Below, one piece after another: positions 27,501-37,399 of a stretch of DNA of 64,000 bases. Position 1 is the first letter of the stretch. The number at the start of each line of letters is the position of its first letter. Source of the DNA: Hirundichthys speculiger (taxonomy: Eukaryota > Chordata > Actinopteri > Beloniformes > Exocoetidae); assembly GCA_018398805.1 (NCBI GenBank), contig JAGFBZ010002567.1, positions 863,501-927,500 on the forward strand, read 5' to 3'. Both the position numbers and the translations under genes were made by a program. The notes beneath the pieces are model-generated. The model made no database searches. It worked only from the letters and a program-made list of their open reading frames with translations, and was not told the origin of the DNA.

Positions 27501-29213
27501 CAGAAAACCTGTGCTCCTCATTCTACTACAGTATATTCTCTTATGCTTTCATACAGCTGCTTTTCAGAATGCAACCAACAGTAGATTTTAGCAAACCTCC
27601 ATTGATAGAGTTTAGCTTCCTCATTCCCCATTATTATTTTCTTTACTGCCATTGCTTCTCTTTTTTTCCTCACACTGACAGACAGCTCCATCTATACATC
27701 ATATAGCGAGGACAACTCCGAGTCTCTAAAAGCCATTACAATAACCCCCAACTATATAACTGTTACTTTAATGTATACAGCAGTAACAATTAATGAATGC
27801 AGTTTCTTTATCAATATGAACGCTTTGATGTTAAATATCAACTGAATGTGATTAACAAAACCCACAGACATTTTTATGATCTCCTCGTTCATGAGTGCAA
27901 ATGTGCTGCATCCTCATTGTTCGGCTATGAAACACAGCCCAGGCTACACCACAGTGCTGCATCTTCTCAGCAGCCCCTCTGCTGGCTCATCACTGGATTC
28001 AGGCTGCAACCCAAGATCCCTCGCATCTCTGAGCAGCTGAGCTCAGCTATACACAACACAGCACAAAAACAGACAGCCATGATTTCTGTTCACACTTCCT
28101 GTGGTGGACAGAGAGGACTGGAGGAGAGATCATACAACCAACTGGGAGACTGACTTAGTTGTCCATAAATAATGAATATATGTGTCAGTTCACTTTTCAC
28201 ATTTAAGGGGTTCCACATTACAGTTGTTAGAGCTTTTTTACCATTAGAGAGGGGAAGAAAAATATTCTTTCTTTTGTAGTAAAAAAATTAATGCAGGGAT
28301 CTCCTTATAATGCCATAGCTGAAGTTTGACCAAAAAAAAATCCTCCCTGCACACACTCTGCCCTTATCCACTTCCACAATGTGAATGAACTCCGGTGCAC
28401 TATTCAGCAATAATGCACATAAAATGTGCAAAGCTCTTACTTTGGTCTGCTTAACAATGGTGAAATAAGTACCACAGAAACTTTACATGTCTCCAAGTGC
28501 TACTCAGAAGAACTATTCGTTTATTTTTGTTTAATGATTTGTACTACTGAGGAGGCATAGCACACAATAGACTTCCATGTATATACTTCCTCTACACCTG
28601 TCAGGAACTATGACTATATCCCTCCTCATTTTCACAAGCTCCATGACTTCTTCAGACCTTATAGTCCACAGGAAATGATCACATTGGTGAAACTCAAGAG
28701 GAGGAAATGACAATGATATTAGTGTACGGATCTTTAAATTTAGATTTTGTAATTTAGAGTATCAAATTCAACTTGTTCCTCAATTCCACAGTGGAAACTT
28801 ATTCTAAAAACAAGACAAAATGACTAGTTTATTGATTGATCACGTGGCTGTAAAAATAACAAAAATAACGCTTTCAATACAGCCATGGAAAAGTTGGGTG
28901 TTTTTTAACCCTCGGGCTGCTTTTTTTTTTTTTTTTTTTTTCTGAGACAGAGAGAATCAACCTGCAGCATTAACATTCACAACATGTGGCTGCCTGCTCC
29001 ACTGTGGAATCCCCACCAAATGTCAAAAAGAGCCCTCTCACACACTTCAGGGGAGGTACCGCTCTGCAAGCTTCACCCGACGGACCGAACAACCAGGATT
29101 ACCAATGGAGAGCTTTTCTTTTCTTTTTCCTTTTTTTGTTTTTTTTGTTTTTGTGTTTACCTGTTGATCTTCAGAGCGAACGCCCGTCGCTCCGCGCTGC
29201 CCAGAGAAGCCAT
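529..29213 (-). CDS. dock8: dock8, dedicator of cytokinesis 8 (5' part, 16 coding exons; 3' part beyond window)
   Basis: DOCK8 is a DOCK-C subfamily guanine-nucleotide exchange factor that activates CDC42/RAC at the leading edge of migrating, mainly immune, cells. Sixteen minus-strand exons can be joined in phase. They start with [18 protein letters not shown], nearly identical to the mammalian N-terminus. Coding blocks from 5' to 3': 29213-29161, 19965-19866, 16050-15875, 15541-15469, 15253-15145, 11489-11280, 11131-11046, 10387-10321, 4913-4764, 4659-4582, 4446-4286, 3067-2931, 2655-2562, 1935-1773, 1001-884, 599-529. This covers about 615 of roughly 2,100 residues: the DOCK-C/D N-terminal domain (DUF3398-like, around residues 50-170), the linker, and the start of the DHR-1/C2 domain (from about residue 540). 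The catalytic DHR-2 domain is off the window. Exons 4 and 11 each carry an apparent extra base. DOCK6 and DOCK7 are the alternatives, but motifs such as EDAVEIRP and VELDPHV plus the neighbours favour DOCK8. Confidence 0.93.
884..1001 (-). CDS. dock8: dock8 coding exon 15 (start of DHR-1/C2 domain)
   Basis: The acceptor is tctttag|GAAC and the donor is CTGCCT|gtaagt. It encodes [20 protein letters not shown] and [15 protein letters not shown], the first strands of the C2-like, phospholipid-binding DHR-1 domain. Confidence 0.94.
1773..1935 (-). CDS. dock8: dock8 coding exon 14
   Basis: The acceptor is tttcag|GCTTC and the donor is TACAG|gtgggt. It encodes [41 protein letters not shown] and Y. 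The EILEFP...EVYVPH block leads into the DHR-1 domain of DOCK proteins. Confidence 0.94.
2562..2655 (-). CDS. dock8: dock8 coding exon 13
   Basis: The acceptor is ggtcag|GAGGG and the donor is ACCAG|gttatc. It encodes [19 protein letters not shown] and QRRIKMIPG, almost identical to DOCK8 [19 protein letters not shown]. Confidence 0.94.
2931..3067 (-). CDS. dock8: dock8 coding exon 12
   Basis: The acceptor is tttcag|GTAAA and the donor is AAACAG|gtcaga. It encodes a Ser/Arg-rich segment ([20 protein letters not shown]) and ends TISTIFKQ, aligning with the linker before [10 protein letters not shown] in DOCK8. Confidence 0.85.
3540..3720. repeat. Interspersed repeat with a 43-bp perfect palindrome
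   Basis: Positions 3581-3623 form an inverted repeat: two 21-bp arms (GATCACTCAAAGTACTTTACA and its complement) around one C. Positions 3621-3642 then repeat the inner half once more, followed by CA repeats. The surrounding text (tgtatttatatagc...agtactttacactg...cacacac) resembles a repeat family common in teleost genomes. The class is unknown to me. It lies in dock8 intron 11. Confidence 0.55.
4286..4446 (-). CDS. dock8: dock8 coding exon 11, with an apparent 1-bp insertion
   Basis: The acceptor is tttcag|AACAAG and the donor is AAAAG|gtagtg. The first frame gives [20 protein letters not shown] and RMPFA, then hits a stop. Dropping one T (plus-strand A at 4364-4365) restores [20 protein letters not shown] and DSDSIK, which aligns with the DOCK8 FAW...EREVTDVDSV region. 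The length is 161 bp; 160 bp would be in phase. Confidence 0.88.
4582..4659 (-). CDS. dock8: dock8 coding exon 10
   Basis: The acceptor is ttttcag|ATTG and the donor is GCAAAG|gtaacg. It encodes [20 protein letters not shown] and RECDAK, matching DOCK8 [20 protein letters not shown]. Confidence 0.94.
4764..4913 (-). CDS. dock8: dock8 coding exon 9
   Basis: The acceptor is cctctag|ATATC and the donor is ATCAAG|gtaaca. It encodes [18 protein letters not shown] and [20 protein letters not shown], nearly identical to DOCK8 ISENFHCDLNSDQFKGFL and RSAVFSVTYPSSDIYLVVK. Confidence 0.94.
7504..7860. repeat. Diverged direct repeat, copy A
   Basis: This segment shares ordered exact blocks with 10565-10905: GCCAAACCACTGCAAG, CACAAAGATGGGCC, TATGGAGAATAAATCCA, CATGACTAAAGATCAGA and CTTCTGTATGTTCAAG, with diverged sequence between them. 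By eye identity is about 70-75%. It is either an old local duplication or two copies of an uncharacterised interspersed repeat. Confidence 0.7.
8516..9345 (+). mobile_element. Decayed pogo/Tigger-like DNA transposon
   Basis: On the plus strand, interrupted reading frames match the DDE region of pogo-family transposases. They read [15 protein letters not shown] and LREVYVKRP near 8660-8740, then [18 protein letters not shown] at about 8844 and FTKTGRQRR near 8966. Stops and frameshifts interrupt them, so the copy is dead. GTGCGCCTTA motifs sit near both ends (about 8545 and 9305), typical of this fish element. An AATAAA lies near 9237. The exact ends are uncertain. Confidence 0.72.
10321..10387 (-). 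CDS. dock8: dock8 coding exon 8
   Basis: The acceptor is tcctag|GTTTG and the donor is AAAAAG|gtaaga. It encodes [20 protein letters not shown] plus KK, close to the mammalian [20 protein letters not shown] segment. A 5.4-kb intron follows. Confidence 0.93.
10565..10905. repeat. Diverged direct repeat, copy B
   Basis: Second copy of the segment at 7504-7860, in the same orientation and about 3.06 kb away. It lies in dock8 intron 7, so exon 8 (10321-10387) sits between the copies. The flanking DNA of the two copies does not match, and exon 8 itself is not duplicated. Confidence 0.7.
11046..11131 (-). CDS. dock8: dock8 coding exon 7
   Basis: The acceptor is ttccag|GAAGAT and the donor is TTAAA|gtatgt. 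It encodes [20 protein letters not shown] and ILIRCQALK. The EDAVEIRP...CPKEH block is highly diagnostic for DOCK8 and its closest paralogues. Confidence 0.94.
11280..11489 (-). CDS. dock8: dock8 coding exon 6
   Basis: The acceptor is cccag|GTCACG and the donor is GATGAG|gtggag. It encodes a 70-residue segment including [19 protein letters not shown] and [11 protein letters not shown], matching the DFDLRSLQPDKR and LFALYPSVDE segments of DOCK8. Confidence 0.93.
11490..15144. other. dock8 intron 5 (3.7 kb)
   Basis: Non-coding between exons 5 and 6. A 14-bp inverted repeat with a 5-nt loop occurs at 15003-15035 in AT-rich DNA. Short open frames here show no recognisable domain or codon pattern. 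Confidence 0.65.
15145..15253 (-). CDS. dock8: dock8 coding exon 5
   Basis: The acceptor is tttcaag|GTGTC and the donor is CCA|gtaag. It encodes [20 protein letters not shown] followed by KQVFESD. Mammalian DOCK8 has a similar QG...KQTFESE stretch. Phases agree with exons 4 and 6. Confidence 0.88.
15469..15541 (-). CDS. dock8: dock8 coding exon 4, with an apparent 1-bp insertion
   Basis: The acceptor is ctgcag|AGTGG and the donor is AGAAG|gtaaac. Read in phase it gives GVELDPHV and then runs into a TAA. One base later the frame gives [17 protein letters not shown], the expected continuation (mammals: RDCVQTYIREWLIVNRK). The extra base is one of the two T at 15519-15520 (plus strand). The exon is 73 bp, and 72 bp would keep phase with both neighbours. 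Confidence 0.88.
15875..16050 (-). CDS. dock8: dock8 coding exon 3
   Basis: The acceptor is ccttcag|CCTCAG and the donor is GGAGG|gtgggt. It encodes [20 protein letters not shown], then [11 protein letters not shown] and [12 protein letters not shown], which are hallmarks of the DOCK-C N-terminal domain. It ends in phase 2, as needed for exon 4. Confidence 0.93.
16051..19865. other. dock8 intron 2 (3.8 kb)
   Basis: No gene seen. It contains short TG/CA microsatellites (about 16717-16731 and 18357-18378) and homopolymer runs. A 120-residue minus-strand open frame at 18492-18854 has no family resemblance and is not called. Confidence 0.65.
19866..19965 (-). CDS. dock8: dock8 coding exon 2
   Basis: The acceptor is tttcag|ACAC and the donor is GTG|gtgag. 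It encodes [20 protein letters not shown] and a Ser/Thr-rich tail. This corresponds to the YSSAEIRKQF segment of mammalian DOCK8. It is separated from exon 1 by a 9.2-kb intron. Confidence 0.92.
19966..29160. other. dock8 intron 1 (9.2 kb)
   Basis: The large first intron contains a hAT-type element (21689-22817), a 20-bp perfect palindrome (24852-24871) and a T22 run near 28920. The rest is AT-rich without a supported gene. First introns of this size often hold enhancers, but nothing specific can be named from sequence alone. Confidence 0.65.
21689..22817 (+). mobile_element. hAT-type DNA transposon, probably non-autonomous
   Basis: The ends are inverted repeats: TAGGGGTGCACGATAACTAT at the left and the complement of TAGGGATGCACGATAACTGT at the right (18 of 20 match). 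They are flanked by near-identical 8-bp sequences, GTTTTAAA (21681-21688) and GTTTTGAG (22818-22825), as expected for hAT target duplications. Subterminal TTATCGG/TATCGG motifs are repeated at both ends. A 36-codon ATG frame from about 22104 (starting [20 protein letters not shown]) could be a first transposase exon. No catalytic region is visible in 1.1 kb. Confidence 0.78.
29161..29213 (-). CDS. dock8: dock8 coding exon 1
   Basis: The start ATG at 29213-29211 (minus) has G at +4. It encodes [17 protein letters not shown] plus two bases of an Arg codon. The donor is CAG|gtaaac at 29160. The extreme N-terminus matches mammalian DOCK8, which fixes the start. Confidence 0.93.
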
Positions 29214-29530
29214 AAGCGGGTCCGAAGGCCAGTCCGGCGGCGGTGACTTTGATGTTTTCCTGCGGTCTCACCACCTCGCTGTCACTGACACAGCGCTCCT
29301 TCCCCACGCGACTAATCAACTGTCACGCCGAGGCTCATGTTGGTGGCGGCGGCGGCGGCAGCTCTGCGTATAAACTTCCGCATTTGCTTTGAGGCATCCA
29401 GTCGGGCGCGAGTGAGGCAGACACCGACTGCGCGAGGGCGCGAGGGCGGGAGGGAGGTGGATGGGACAGGATGGATGGGGCACGCGCGCACCCTCGCTGC
29501 CGTTCAGAGCTGTAACAAACAGTGGTGACT
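29161..29530 (-). promoter_or_regulatory. CpG-rich dock8 promoter / 5' leader region
   Basis: Around and upstream of the dock8 ATG the composition changes sharply from AT-rich to CpG-rich, including a GGC-repeat tract at about 29341-29361 and CGCGCG clusters near 29405-29495. This fits a CpG-island promoter firing on the minus strand. The transcription start cannot be placed. Confidence 0.55.
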
Positions 29531-30654
29531 TTTTTTTTCACGCTGTGCTTCTCTGTTTGTTTTTTAAACTTAGTCTTCGTGTCGAGTTTGTCCAGACAGC
29601 ATTTTATAGAGTGAAATAAAATAAACTACTGAAAAATTGAAAAAAAATGGACACTCCGCTTTTAAATATCAGTTATTTAAAAACATTAATCCTTTGTAGG
29701 TCACCCCCAGAAGATAATGTTATTAATTTTATTTTTATTTTGCCTCTCCTACTCCATAGATACTATAAAAACATCAAGTTTTGTGTGATTTCTTACTGAC
29801 CCGACATTTAAATTTTTAGAGCTCTGCCAAACGGTTGAGATGGTAACAGTTCAATTTACATACACTATAAATAGAAGTGGGCATGGCAGTCACTGCAGAT
29901 TACATTTTATAAGCATTTTTAAGTGTCAGTGAGTCTTGGTTGTTGGAAATAAATATCACAGATTTCATGTATTTATTTATTTGTTTGTTTATTCATTTAT
30001 TTACCACCCACATGTCTTCAAAGCACTGTTGGTTTTCAGGCACTTCAGCAACAGTAAGGTGTGGCCTTTTTAAGTGATAGTATTAATCTAATAAAGACGT
30101 TTTAATCAGTCAAAAAGCTTTTTGTGTCACATTTAATCCATCTAACAATTAAAAACACCTAATATACAGATGCACTAATATATTTTTAAAAATAGCCTAG
30201 AATTTGTCATTTTTTTATTCTCTGTCTGTCTGCATCCATCCTTCTGTCTGTCATGCATCATGATGGTCATGTCCAGTAACAATACCTACAATAATCTACA
30301 ACACAATGCATTTGAATATGTCATTATTTCAAAAGTCAAAAAGGTCAAACTGAATAAATCAAATGATAACATCACTAATTCTGTCTTATCTGTATTATCT
30401 CTGTATTATCTCTGTATGTCCGTTTACACTAGGTTACTTTTTTCTTTTTTTCTTTTACTATTAGACTGGGTATTTTGAAATCCCTAATTTGTAATTTGTA
30501 AATTTGTAATTTTTTGTAATTTTTTTGTACTTTGGGGCTTGCACATGTGGGCCAGAGTTATTTTGTCTAATTTGTTATTCTTATATATTTAATTCTTGGT
30601 AAGGTGTAGTATTTAAAGTGTTAATTTACTTATTTTATATGTTGAGTATTGTTG

Positions 30655-30740
30655 TTTTTATGGGATGGAGCACTGCAACGAAAGAATTTCCCGCAAGGGA
30701 TTAATAAAGTATTTTCAATTCAATTCAATTCAATTTAATT
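30655..30740 (+). repeat. Retroelement-like 3' tail with ATTCA microsatellite
   Basis: The text GAATTTCCCGCAAGGGATTA followed by ATAAAGTA and a short (ATTCA)n array resembles the 3' end of fish retroelements that finish in a microsatellite. No coding part is attached. The class is not assigned. Confidence 0.4.
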
Positions 30741-30869
30741 TTACAACACAAAGCAGCTTTCTCTCACTAGCACACGCAGAAACACATTTATCATTTTAAT
30801 TAAAGTTTTAGACTAAATTACTAATATAAATTAAATCAGCGTTAATTTGATTTAATTTAATTGTAAGTC

Positions 30870-31140
30870 GGATTCATTTTTAGTGAGAGTTGGGCTCCGT
30901 CAGGGCTGCCCTTTGTTACCAATTCTGTTCATAATGTTTATGGACAGAATTTCTAGGTGCAGCCAAGGAGCAGAAGGGTTCCAGTTCAGTGGTGTCAGGA
31001 TTTTGTCTCTGCTTTTTGCGGATGACGTGGCCCTGTTGGCACCATCAGTTGGGGATCTTCAGCTCTTACTGGTGCTAGGGAGGAGAATCAGGACCTCCAA
31101 ATCTGAGACCATGGTTCTCAGTCGGAAAAGGGTATATCGC
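30870..31140 (+). pseudogene. Non-LTR retrotransposon reverse-transcriptase fragment
   Basis: The plus-strand frame encodes RVGLRQGCPLLPILFIMFMD, RISRCSQGAEGFQFS and LLFADDVALLAPS, the RT core with the FADD catalytic motif, then SKSETMVLSRKRV. It is only about 90 codons and is truncated at both sides. It is homologous to the opposite-strand LINE at 31345-34430, of which 32000-32150 is the same segment. Confidence 0.82.
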
Positions 31141-31320
31141 CTTTCGAGTCTGGCCACCACTCAAAGTACTCTAAAGTCAAAAACTTTCTCATACAAAGTT
31201 GGGTCAACTCAATGACTGCAAGGTGCCTATGTCCTGTGGCCATAAAATAAACCCAAATTATCACCCTTCCACCATTATGCTTAAGAACTGCTTTAAGATC
31301 TTTGTGCATGCCTATACACT
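31118..31320 (-). pseudogene. Tc1-like transposase fragment
   Basis: The minus-strand frame reads HKDLKAVLKHNGGRVIIWVY, FMATGHRHLAVIELT, resembling the Tc1-like transposase segment around VMVWGCFMATGPGHLAVIE. It is very short, without ends, and wedged between two LINE fragments of opposite orientation. Confidence 0.6.
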
Positions 31321-31344
31321 ATGTTAGGTTTTCAACATACATGG

Positions 31345-34300
31345 TGCTTTGTCCATCCGTCCATCCATTAACTTCAGGTCACAGGAGCAGCAGGCTAAGC
31401 AAAGATGCCCAGACTTCCCTCTCCCCAGCCACCTCCTCTAGCTCCACTGGGGGAACACCAAGGTGTTCCCCGGTCAGCTGAAAGATATAATCTCTCTCTA
31501 ATGGGTCCTGGGTTGCCCCGGGGCCTACTCCCAGTGGGACATGCCCAGAACACCACTTAAGGAAGATGTCCAGGGGGCATGCTCACCAAGTGACCGAACC
31601 ACCTCAACTGGTTCCTCTTGATGTGGAGGAGCAGTGGCTCTACCTTGAGTCCCTCTAGGATAACTGAACTTCTCACCCTATCTTTAAGGGAGAGTCAAGT
31701 CACCCTGGAGAAAAAAAAATAATTCCAGCTGCTTGTATCTGCAATCTCATTCTTTTGGTCACCTATCCACAGTCTGTGACCATAAATGAGGGTAGGAACA
31801 AAGATTAACCAGTAAACAGAGAGCCTTGCCTTTTCGCTCAACTCTCTCTTTACCACAACACACCTGTGCAAAGTCCACATTAGTGCAGATGTAACCGTTG
31901 GGCTCAGCTTACACTAAAGTGCAACTGGCTGGCTCAAGCAACCCTTTGACTCTGCGTTACGTAGTGAATGATAATATTCCTGAAAGTCCCTATTCAATGA
32001 AGCCAACAGGACCACGTCAACTGCAAAAAGCAGAGGCAATCCTGAGGCCATCAAAAACCGAAACCCCTCTGTTCCCCTGGCTGTGCCTAGAAATTCTGTC
32101 TAAAAAAGTTATTAACAGAATCGGTGACAACGGGCAGCCCTGACAGAAACAAATCTGACTTGATAACCAGCAATGTGAATCAAACTCTCACACCGTTTGT
32201 ACAGGTGGCCCATAGCAATGGACCCAGTGCCCCATACTCCTGGAGCACCCCCCCACAAGACACCCTGAGGGACACAGTCAAATGCCTCAAATGCCTTGGA
32301 ATGTACTTGTTGGACAAATTCTCATGCTCCCTCCAGGACCCTAGCAAGGGTATAGGGCTGGTCCAGTGTTCCATGACCAGGATAGAACCCACATTGTTCC
32401 TCCTGGAACTGAGATTCAACTATCGACTTCTCCAGCACCCCTGCATAGACTTCACCAGGGAGGCTGAGGAGTGTAATTTTCCTGAAACTGAAACACACTC
32501 TCCGGCTCTCCAGTCCCCACTCTTAAAAAGGGGAACCATCACCCAAGTCTACCAATCCAGAACTACTCTCTTCGATGTCCATGCAATGTTGCTAAGAAGT
32601 GTCAATGAAGAGAAGCCCAACAACATCCAGTTTCTTGACTACCATGGCAACCTCAGCTCCAGTCATCGGTGAGTCCACTTCAGAGTCTCCAGACTGTGTT
32701 TCCTCTGTGTAAGACGTTCTGGGAGGATTGAGAAGATCCGCAAAATATTCCTTCCACCGCCCAAGGACATCTCTAGTAGAGCTCACGGCACCCCACCCTC
32801 ACTGTATACAAATACAAATACAAAGTATTGGTGAAGCACTGCTTTCCCCACTTAAGACTCCTGACAGTTTGCCGGAATCTTCTCGGGGCCGATAGAAAGT
32901 CAGTCTCAAAGGCCTCTCCAAACTCCTCCCAAAACAGAGTTTTTTATGCAGAAACTACAGAGGCTGCAGTACGCTTGGCCTGTTGGTACCCACCCATCTG
33001 CTGCCTATGGAGTCCAACACTCTAACCAAGCCTTGTTTGACTTCTTCTTCAGCCTGACAGTCTCCCTCACCTTAGGTGTCCATCACCAGCTTTTGGGGTT
33101 GCAGCCCACGACAATCACCAACAACTTTGTGGTCAAAATTTCAGTCAGCTGCCTTGACAATGGAGGCACAGAACACAGCCCATTCCGACTCAAGTGTCCC
33201 TCACCTCCCTCGGGGTGCCGTTGAAGCTCTGCCAGAGGTGGGAGTTAATGATCCATCTGACAGTTTCCTCTGCCCGGCATTCCTAGCAAACCCTAACGAC
33301 ATGTTTGGGTCTACCAGGTCTGTCCGGCATCCTTCTCTACCATCTAATCCAAATAACCACCAGGTAGTGATCAATTGACCGTTCAGTTTCTCTCTTCACG
33401 GCATGTCCAGAACATGTGGCTGCAAATGCAACAACACGACTATAAAATTGATCATTGAATTCCAGCTCAGGGTTTCCTGGTGCCACATAGACTTATGGAC
33501 ACCCTTATGTTCAAACATGGTGTTTGTGAAAGACAAACTGTGACTAGTACAGAAGTCCGACAACAAAACATTACTTGGGTTCAGATCAGAGAAGCTGTTC
33601 CTCCCAATCACACCCTTCCAGGTATCAGTGTCGTTACCCAGGTGAGTGTTGTAGTCCTCCAGCAGAACAATGGAATTCCCTTTAGAAGCACTTTCCAGCA
33701 CACCTGCCAGGGACTCCAAGAAGGTTGGGTCCCCAACTCAAAGGCACAGGGAAGCTACCTTCCCGTCCTCTGGGAAAAAGCCCCAACATACAGGCTCCCA
33801 GCTGGGGAGAAATTAGTAATCACACCCAAGTGAGACGCCTTTCACAATGAACAGATTGGAACAAGTTCCAGCCCGTCTCAAGGAGATTGGTTCCAGAACC
33901 TGTGCTGTGCATTGAGGTACATCTAGCTGGTACCTCTCAACCTCACACACAAGCTCAGGCGCAGTCCCTACCGGAACCATGACATTCCATGTCCCCACAG
34001 CCTGTTTCAATGACAAAGGGATCAGGTTCCTGAGACCCCTGCCCTTGGCCACTGCTCATTTAGCACCCAACTGATATGTCCCTTCCTGCAGGTGGTAAGC
34101 CCACGGAAGGGAGGACCCATGTATTTTGTTTGGGCTTTGCCCAGCCAGGCCCCATGGGTGAAGGCCCAGCCACCAGGCGCAACAAACCCCTCCCCTAGGC
34201 CTAGCTCCAAGTTGGTACCCCAGTGACCCTGACCTGCGCAGGACACTGTGGTCTTTGATTTATCTTTTCCATAGTCTTCTTCAATCGCTCTTAGTCTGGC

Positions 34301-34430
34301 CTATCACCCAGGACCAATTTTCCTTGGGAGACCCTACCAGGGGCATTTTGCCCCCAACAACATAGTTCCTGCGATTATTTGGGAAAGCACACCCCTCCGC
34401 CACGATAAAGTGGTGATTGTATTATGACTA
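31345..34430 (-). mobile_element. Decayed, near full-length non-LTR retrotransposon (LINE)
   Basis: Read on the minus strand, pieces appear in the correct order. First, endonuclease at 33719-33396 (LGNDTDTWKGVIGRNSFSDL, LSDFCTSHSLSFTNTMFEHK). Next, the linker/RT start at about 32786-32592 (DVLGRWKEYFADLLNPP). Then the RT core at about 32420-32000 (LREYG.LGPLL, QGCPL, MDRISR-like) and the C-terminal part at about 31880-31540 (VVVKRELSEKARLSVYW, GHLVSMPPGHLP). It ends at about 31345 in a CATC-type tail. There are many stops and frameshifts. The clade is not assigned. Confidence 0.82.
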
Positions 34431-36890
34431 AACATCTCCATTTTCGTTTAGTCTGCACAGAAGAAATTATTACAGATGTTTTGTTGTTTGGTCAGATTCC
34501 TTTTTTGCAAACCTAAGCTGTGGTGCCATGTTCTTTCTTTCTTTTTTTTTAGAAAAAATGTTTTATCCTGGAAACTCTTCTAATACTTATATTGTCTTTT
34601 TTCCTGTACTGTCATAAAGTTTAACATTATACATGCTAACTGAGGCATGTTGAATCGGAGATGTAGCTTCTGGGGTTCTTTGCAGTTTCTTTGAGCGTCC
34701 ACAATAATTTTTGTGTCAGCAGCTGATTTAGCTGAAATTTGCACAAAACCAGAGACACCATGTGAAGAGACTTCCCTGTCCAAAGAATCAAGAACCTTCA
34801 TATTACTTTCACATAATACATAAGGAGATTTAGGGTGCATTCATATTTTGCATGATTGGTTTGTTGAAAGTAAATTCTGTTGGTCCAGTTCACACTCAAA
34901 CAAACGGATGAAGACTCTAAAGAAAGGTGCGTCTAGTCTGCTTCAAAATGCACCAAACCATTTGTCCAGTCAGATTCTAACCTTTTCCATATCTCTCTAG
35001 TCGTGTCTTTTGCTCCATTTAATGTTGAAAAGCCAGTGTGAATGGAAAATGAACTGGGACTTTATACTGGCAAACCAAAATAAACATACAGTTTCTGCTT
35101 TAGTTCAGACCAAAAGTATTTGAATGCACCCTTAATCTCCATCTTGAGATTTTGTATTCGAACAAGAGGAACAATCAGTGACTTAACTGCGCAGTGCCTG
35201 GCCAAGATGGCATAAGTGTTGACTGGCCAGTCATCTTGACCAAAGCAACTACACCAAATTTAATTAAAAAAAAAAAGTATAGATATCAATACTTACCATG
35301 CAATAGCAATTGTTTAGCAGAACAAAACAATATTATAGACTGAAAATTAAGTGAAAACTTTATTGTGCTTATATACAGCTAAAATACAATATAACCTTGG
35401 CTTGTAACTGTGAGCACTCAAAATGTTGGACATAGTTTTAACCCTGTCTTCTGATTTGTGTGGAGAAGAAATTAGACAACAAAAGCAAGGGAGGCTGTCT
35501 TCATCCCAGAAAAGCCCAATTTGTTTTGACTGGTTAGCCCCAAGAGCCTTCAGGCATAGGCTATCACTCTGCATTAGTTGTGGCAGAACATTTATACATT
35601 TTTTTGTGACGGGGAAGTACATGAAAATGTGAGAAGGCATTAGAGACAAAACTGACATAAACAGGATATTTAAAGAATATCGCTTACCTTCTTGAATCAA
35701 AGAAACTCCATAAACTGAATGTCACTGTAAATGTATTGTCTTTACAAAGAATCAAGATCTTAGAATGTTTTATTGTATTACACCAACAAAACCTACTGTA
35801 CATCTGTTTAACATGTGCAAACACTGCAATACATACAAAAAAGTAATGCATTCAACTGTGGATGTCTGGTGGAATCTGAATGAAATCTATATTTTATCAA
35901 AATGTAAAAAAAACAAATAAAAAAACATGCTGGATTGATTAAATATGACCTAACAGACCTGACAATTTCCAGGAAACATAGTACAAAAAAGCATTTTAAT
36001 TATTTAAAATGCCAAATCTCTCCCACAAGACACTTGATATTAGCACATCTAATATTAATGCTGACTTTTCTCTGTGTTTCATTAAATTAAATATTGTAAA
36101 ACTGTACTTCATTTTTTCAGAGCGTGTATTTATAGGAACATGCTTCATTAAATGTATTCAGTCTTAGCAGGATAGTGATTAGTTATGACTCGAAACAACA
36201 TGATTTAGCTGTTGGGGTAGTTAGGTTGTTGTAGACATCTGAGGAGAGTTCTTGATAGTACAGACAAAATATCTTGCATCATTGGACTGATTCCAGACCC
36301 AGCATGTGCCTCTGCCTTTCACCTAAATAGAACAGATGTGTTGTACTTGCTTGGACATGCTGTGAGACATCTGACAGACAATAAGATTAACATTGAGAAT
36401 TCTTTTCACTCATTTATTAGTTTTGGTGTTGCTTAGGTTAAAGTTAAAGGTAAGACCTTGACAATTCGGTCAGCTTCCCTTTGAGGACTGCAATCACCCC
36501 CCGGGTTTGGTTTGATGTTAGACATGAAGTTTTATGCAATATTTTGACGTCAACGTCATTGTTTTATGAGATTAATATAGAATGAGAGAGGTATTGTTAC
36601 TTTGTGCATGATGCACTATGCAATGTTGGTTGTCTGTATTACGCTTTTCTAATTTAGAGAATCGTAAATGAAGAAGGGGCTATTTATAAATGATTCTATT
36701 GCCTCGTCTCTCAGCCATGTGGTTGACATGTTTCTTCCGCCATCTAGTGGTTTATAATCTTTATTTCACCACGTTAATGCTGCTAAAAGCAATGAATCTA
36801 AATATTAACAATTTGACTGTCACGTACACCTTCCAGTTGTTCATAATTAATTGCGTTAAATTAGGGTAAGTTTTTCAAAAAACCTTTCTT
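34431..36890. other. Intergenic DNA between LINE remnant and zng1
   Basis: AT-rich sequence without a supported gene. The minus-strand open frame at 35347-35700 has no domain or family resemblance. It separates the divergently oriented dock8 (minus) and zng1 (plus) genes. Confidence 0.6.
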
Positions 36891-37399
36891 TGTGGCGTAG
36901 TTCCTGTCTCGAGGACTGTTAGTAAAGGCGGAACCATTGTCGTCGAGGATCTGTCGTTCAGGATTCTGTCGGAGCCCAGCCGGTGTAGCACGCTGTCAAC
37001 AGAAGCAGCTCAGCAGAGGAGAACGTCAGTGAGAAAACTTTTACTATCTGCTGTCACAAACACGTCAAACTGCTGTTTTATTTTTGTCTTCATAAAGTGA
37101 GGAAAGTTGGCTTTTTGCTGCGGTGGTGGTAATTGAGCAGGTGGGAAATGTTCATGATGGTTGTTGTGTTTCTGTGAGAAACAGTTTACTGTTCTGCTGA
37201 AACTGTGGCGGTTGACTTGATGTTATTTTGAGTATTTTAGCGTTGCTGATATGTTAGAGTACGGGCTTCCTTTTATGTTTAACACACAGCATTTCATTAA
37301 TTAAAACCCAGATAAACATGAGGGTAAGTTTAAGTCGTTATATAAGCTCCAACGTTTGTGTCTTAAGCCAAACATTATTTCCAGTGGGGAAGACTGGAG
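36890..37399 (+). promoter_or_regulatory. zng1/cbwd promoter and probable non-coding first exon
   Basis: CpG content rises near 36930-37000. A donor-like CGTCA|gtgaga at 37028 and an acceptor ttccag|TGGGG at 37384 suggest a non-coding first exon ending near 37028 spliced to 37385, 15 bp before the ATG. The transcription start is not visible. Confidence 0.45.

Noticed and set aside
32124..32672. 182-codon plus-strand open frame
   Set aside because: It is the antisense of the decayed minus-strand LINE (RT region), so a shadow frame.
33480..33833. 117-codon plus-strand open frame
   Set aside because: Antisense of the LINE endonuclease domain read on the minus strand.
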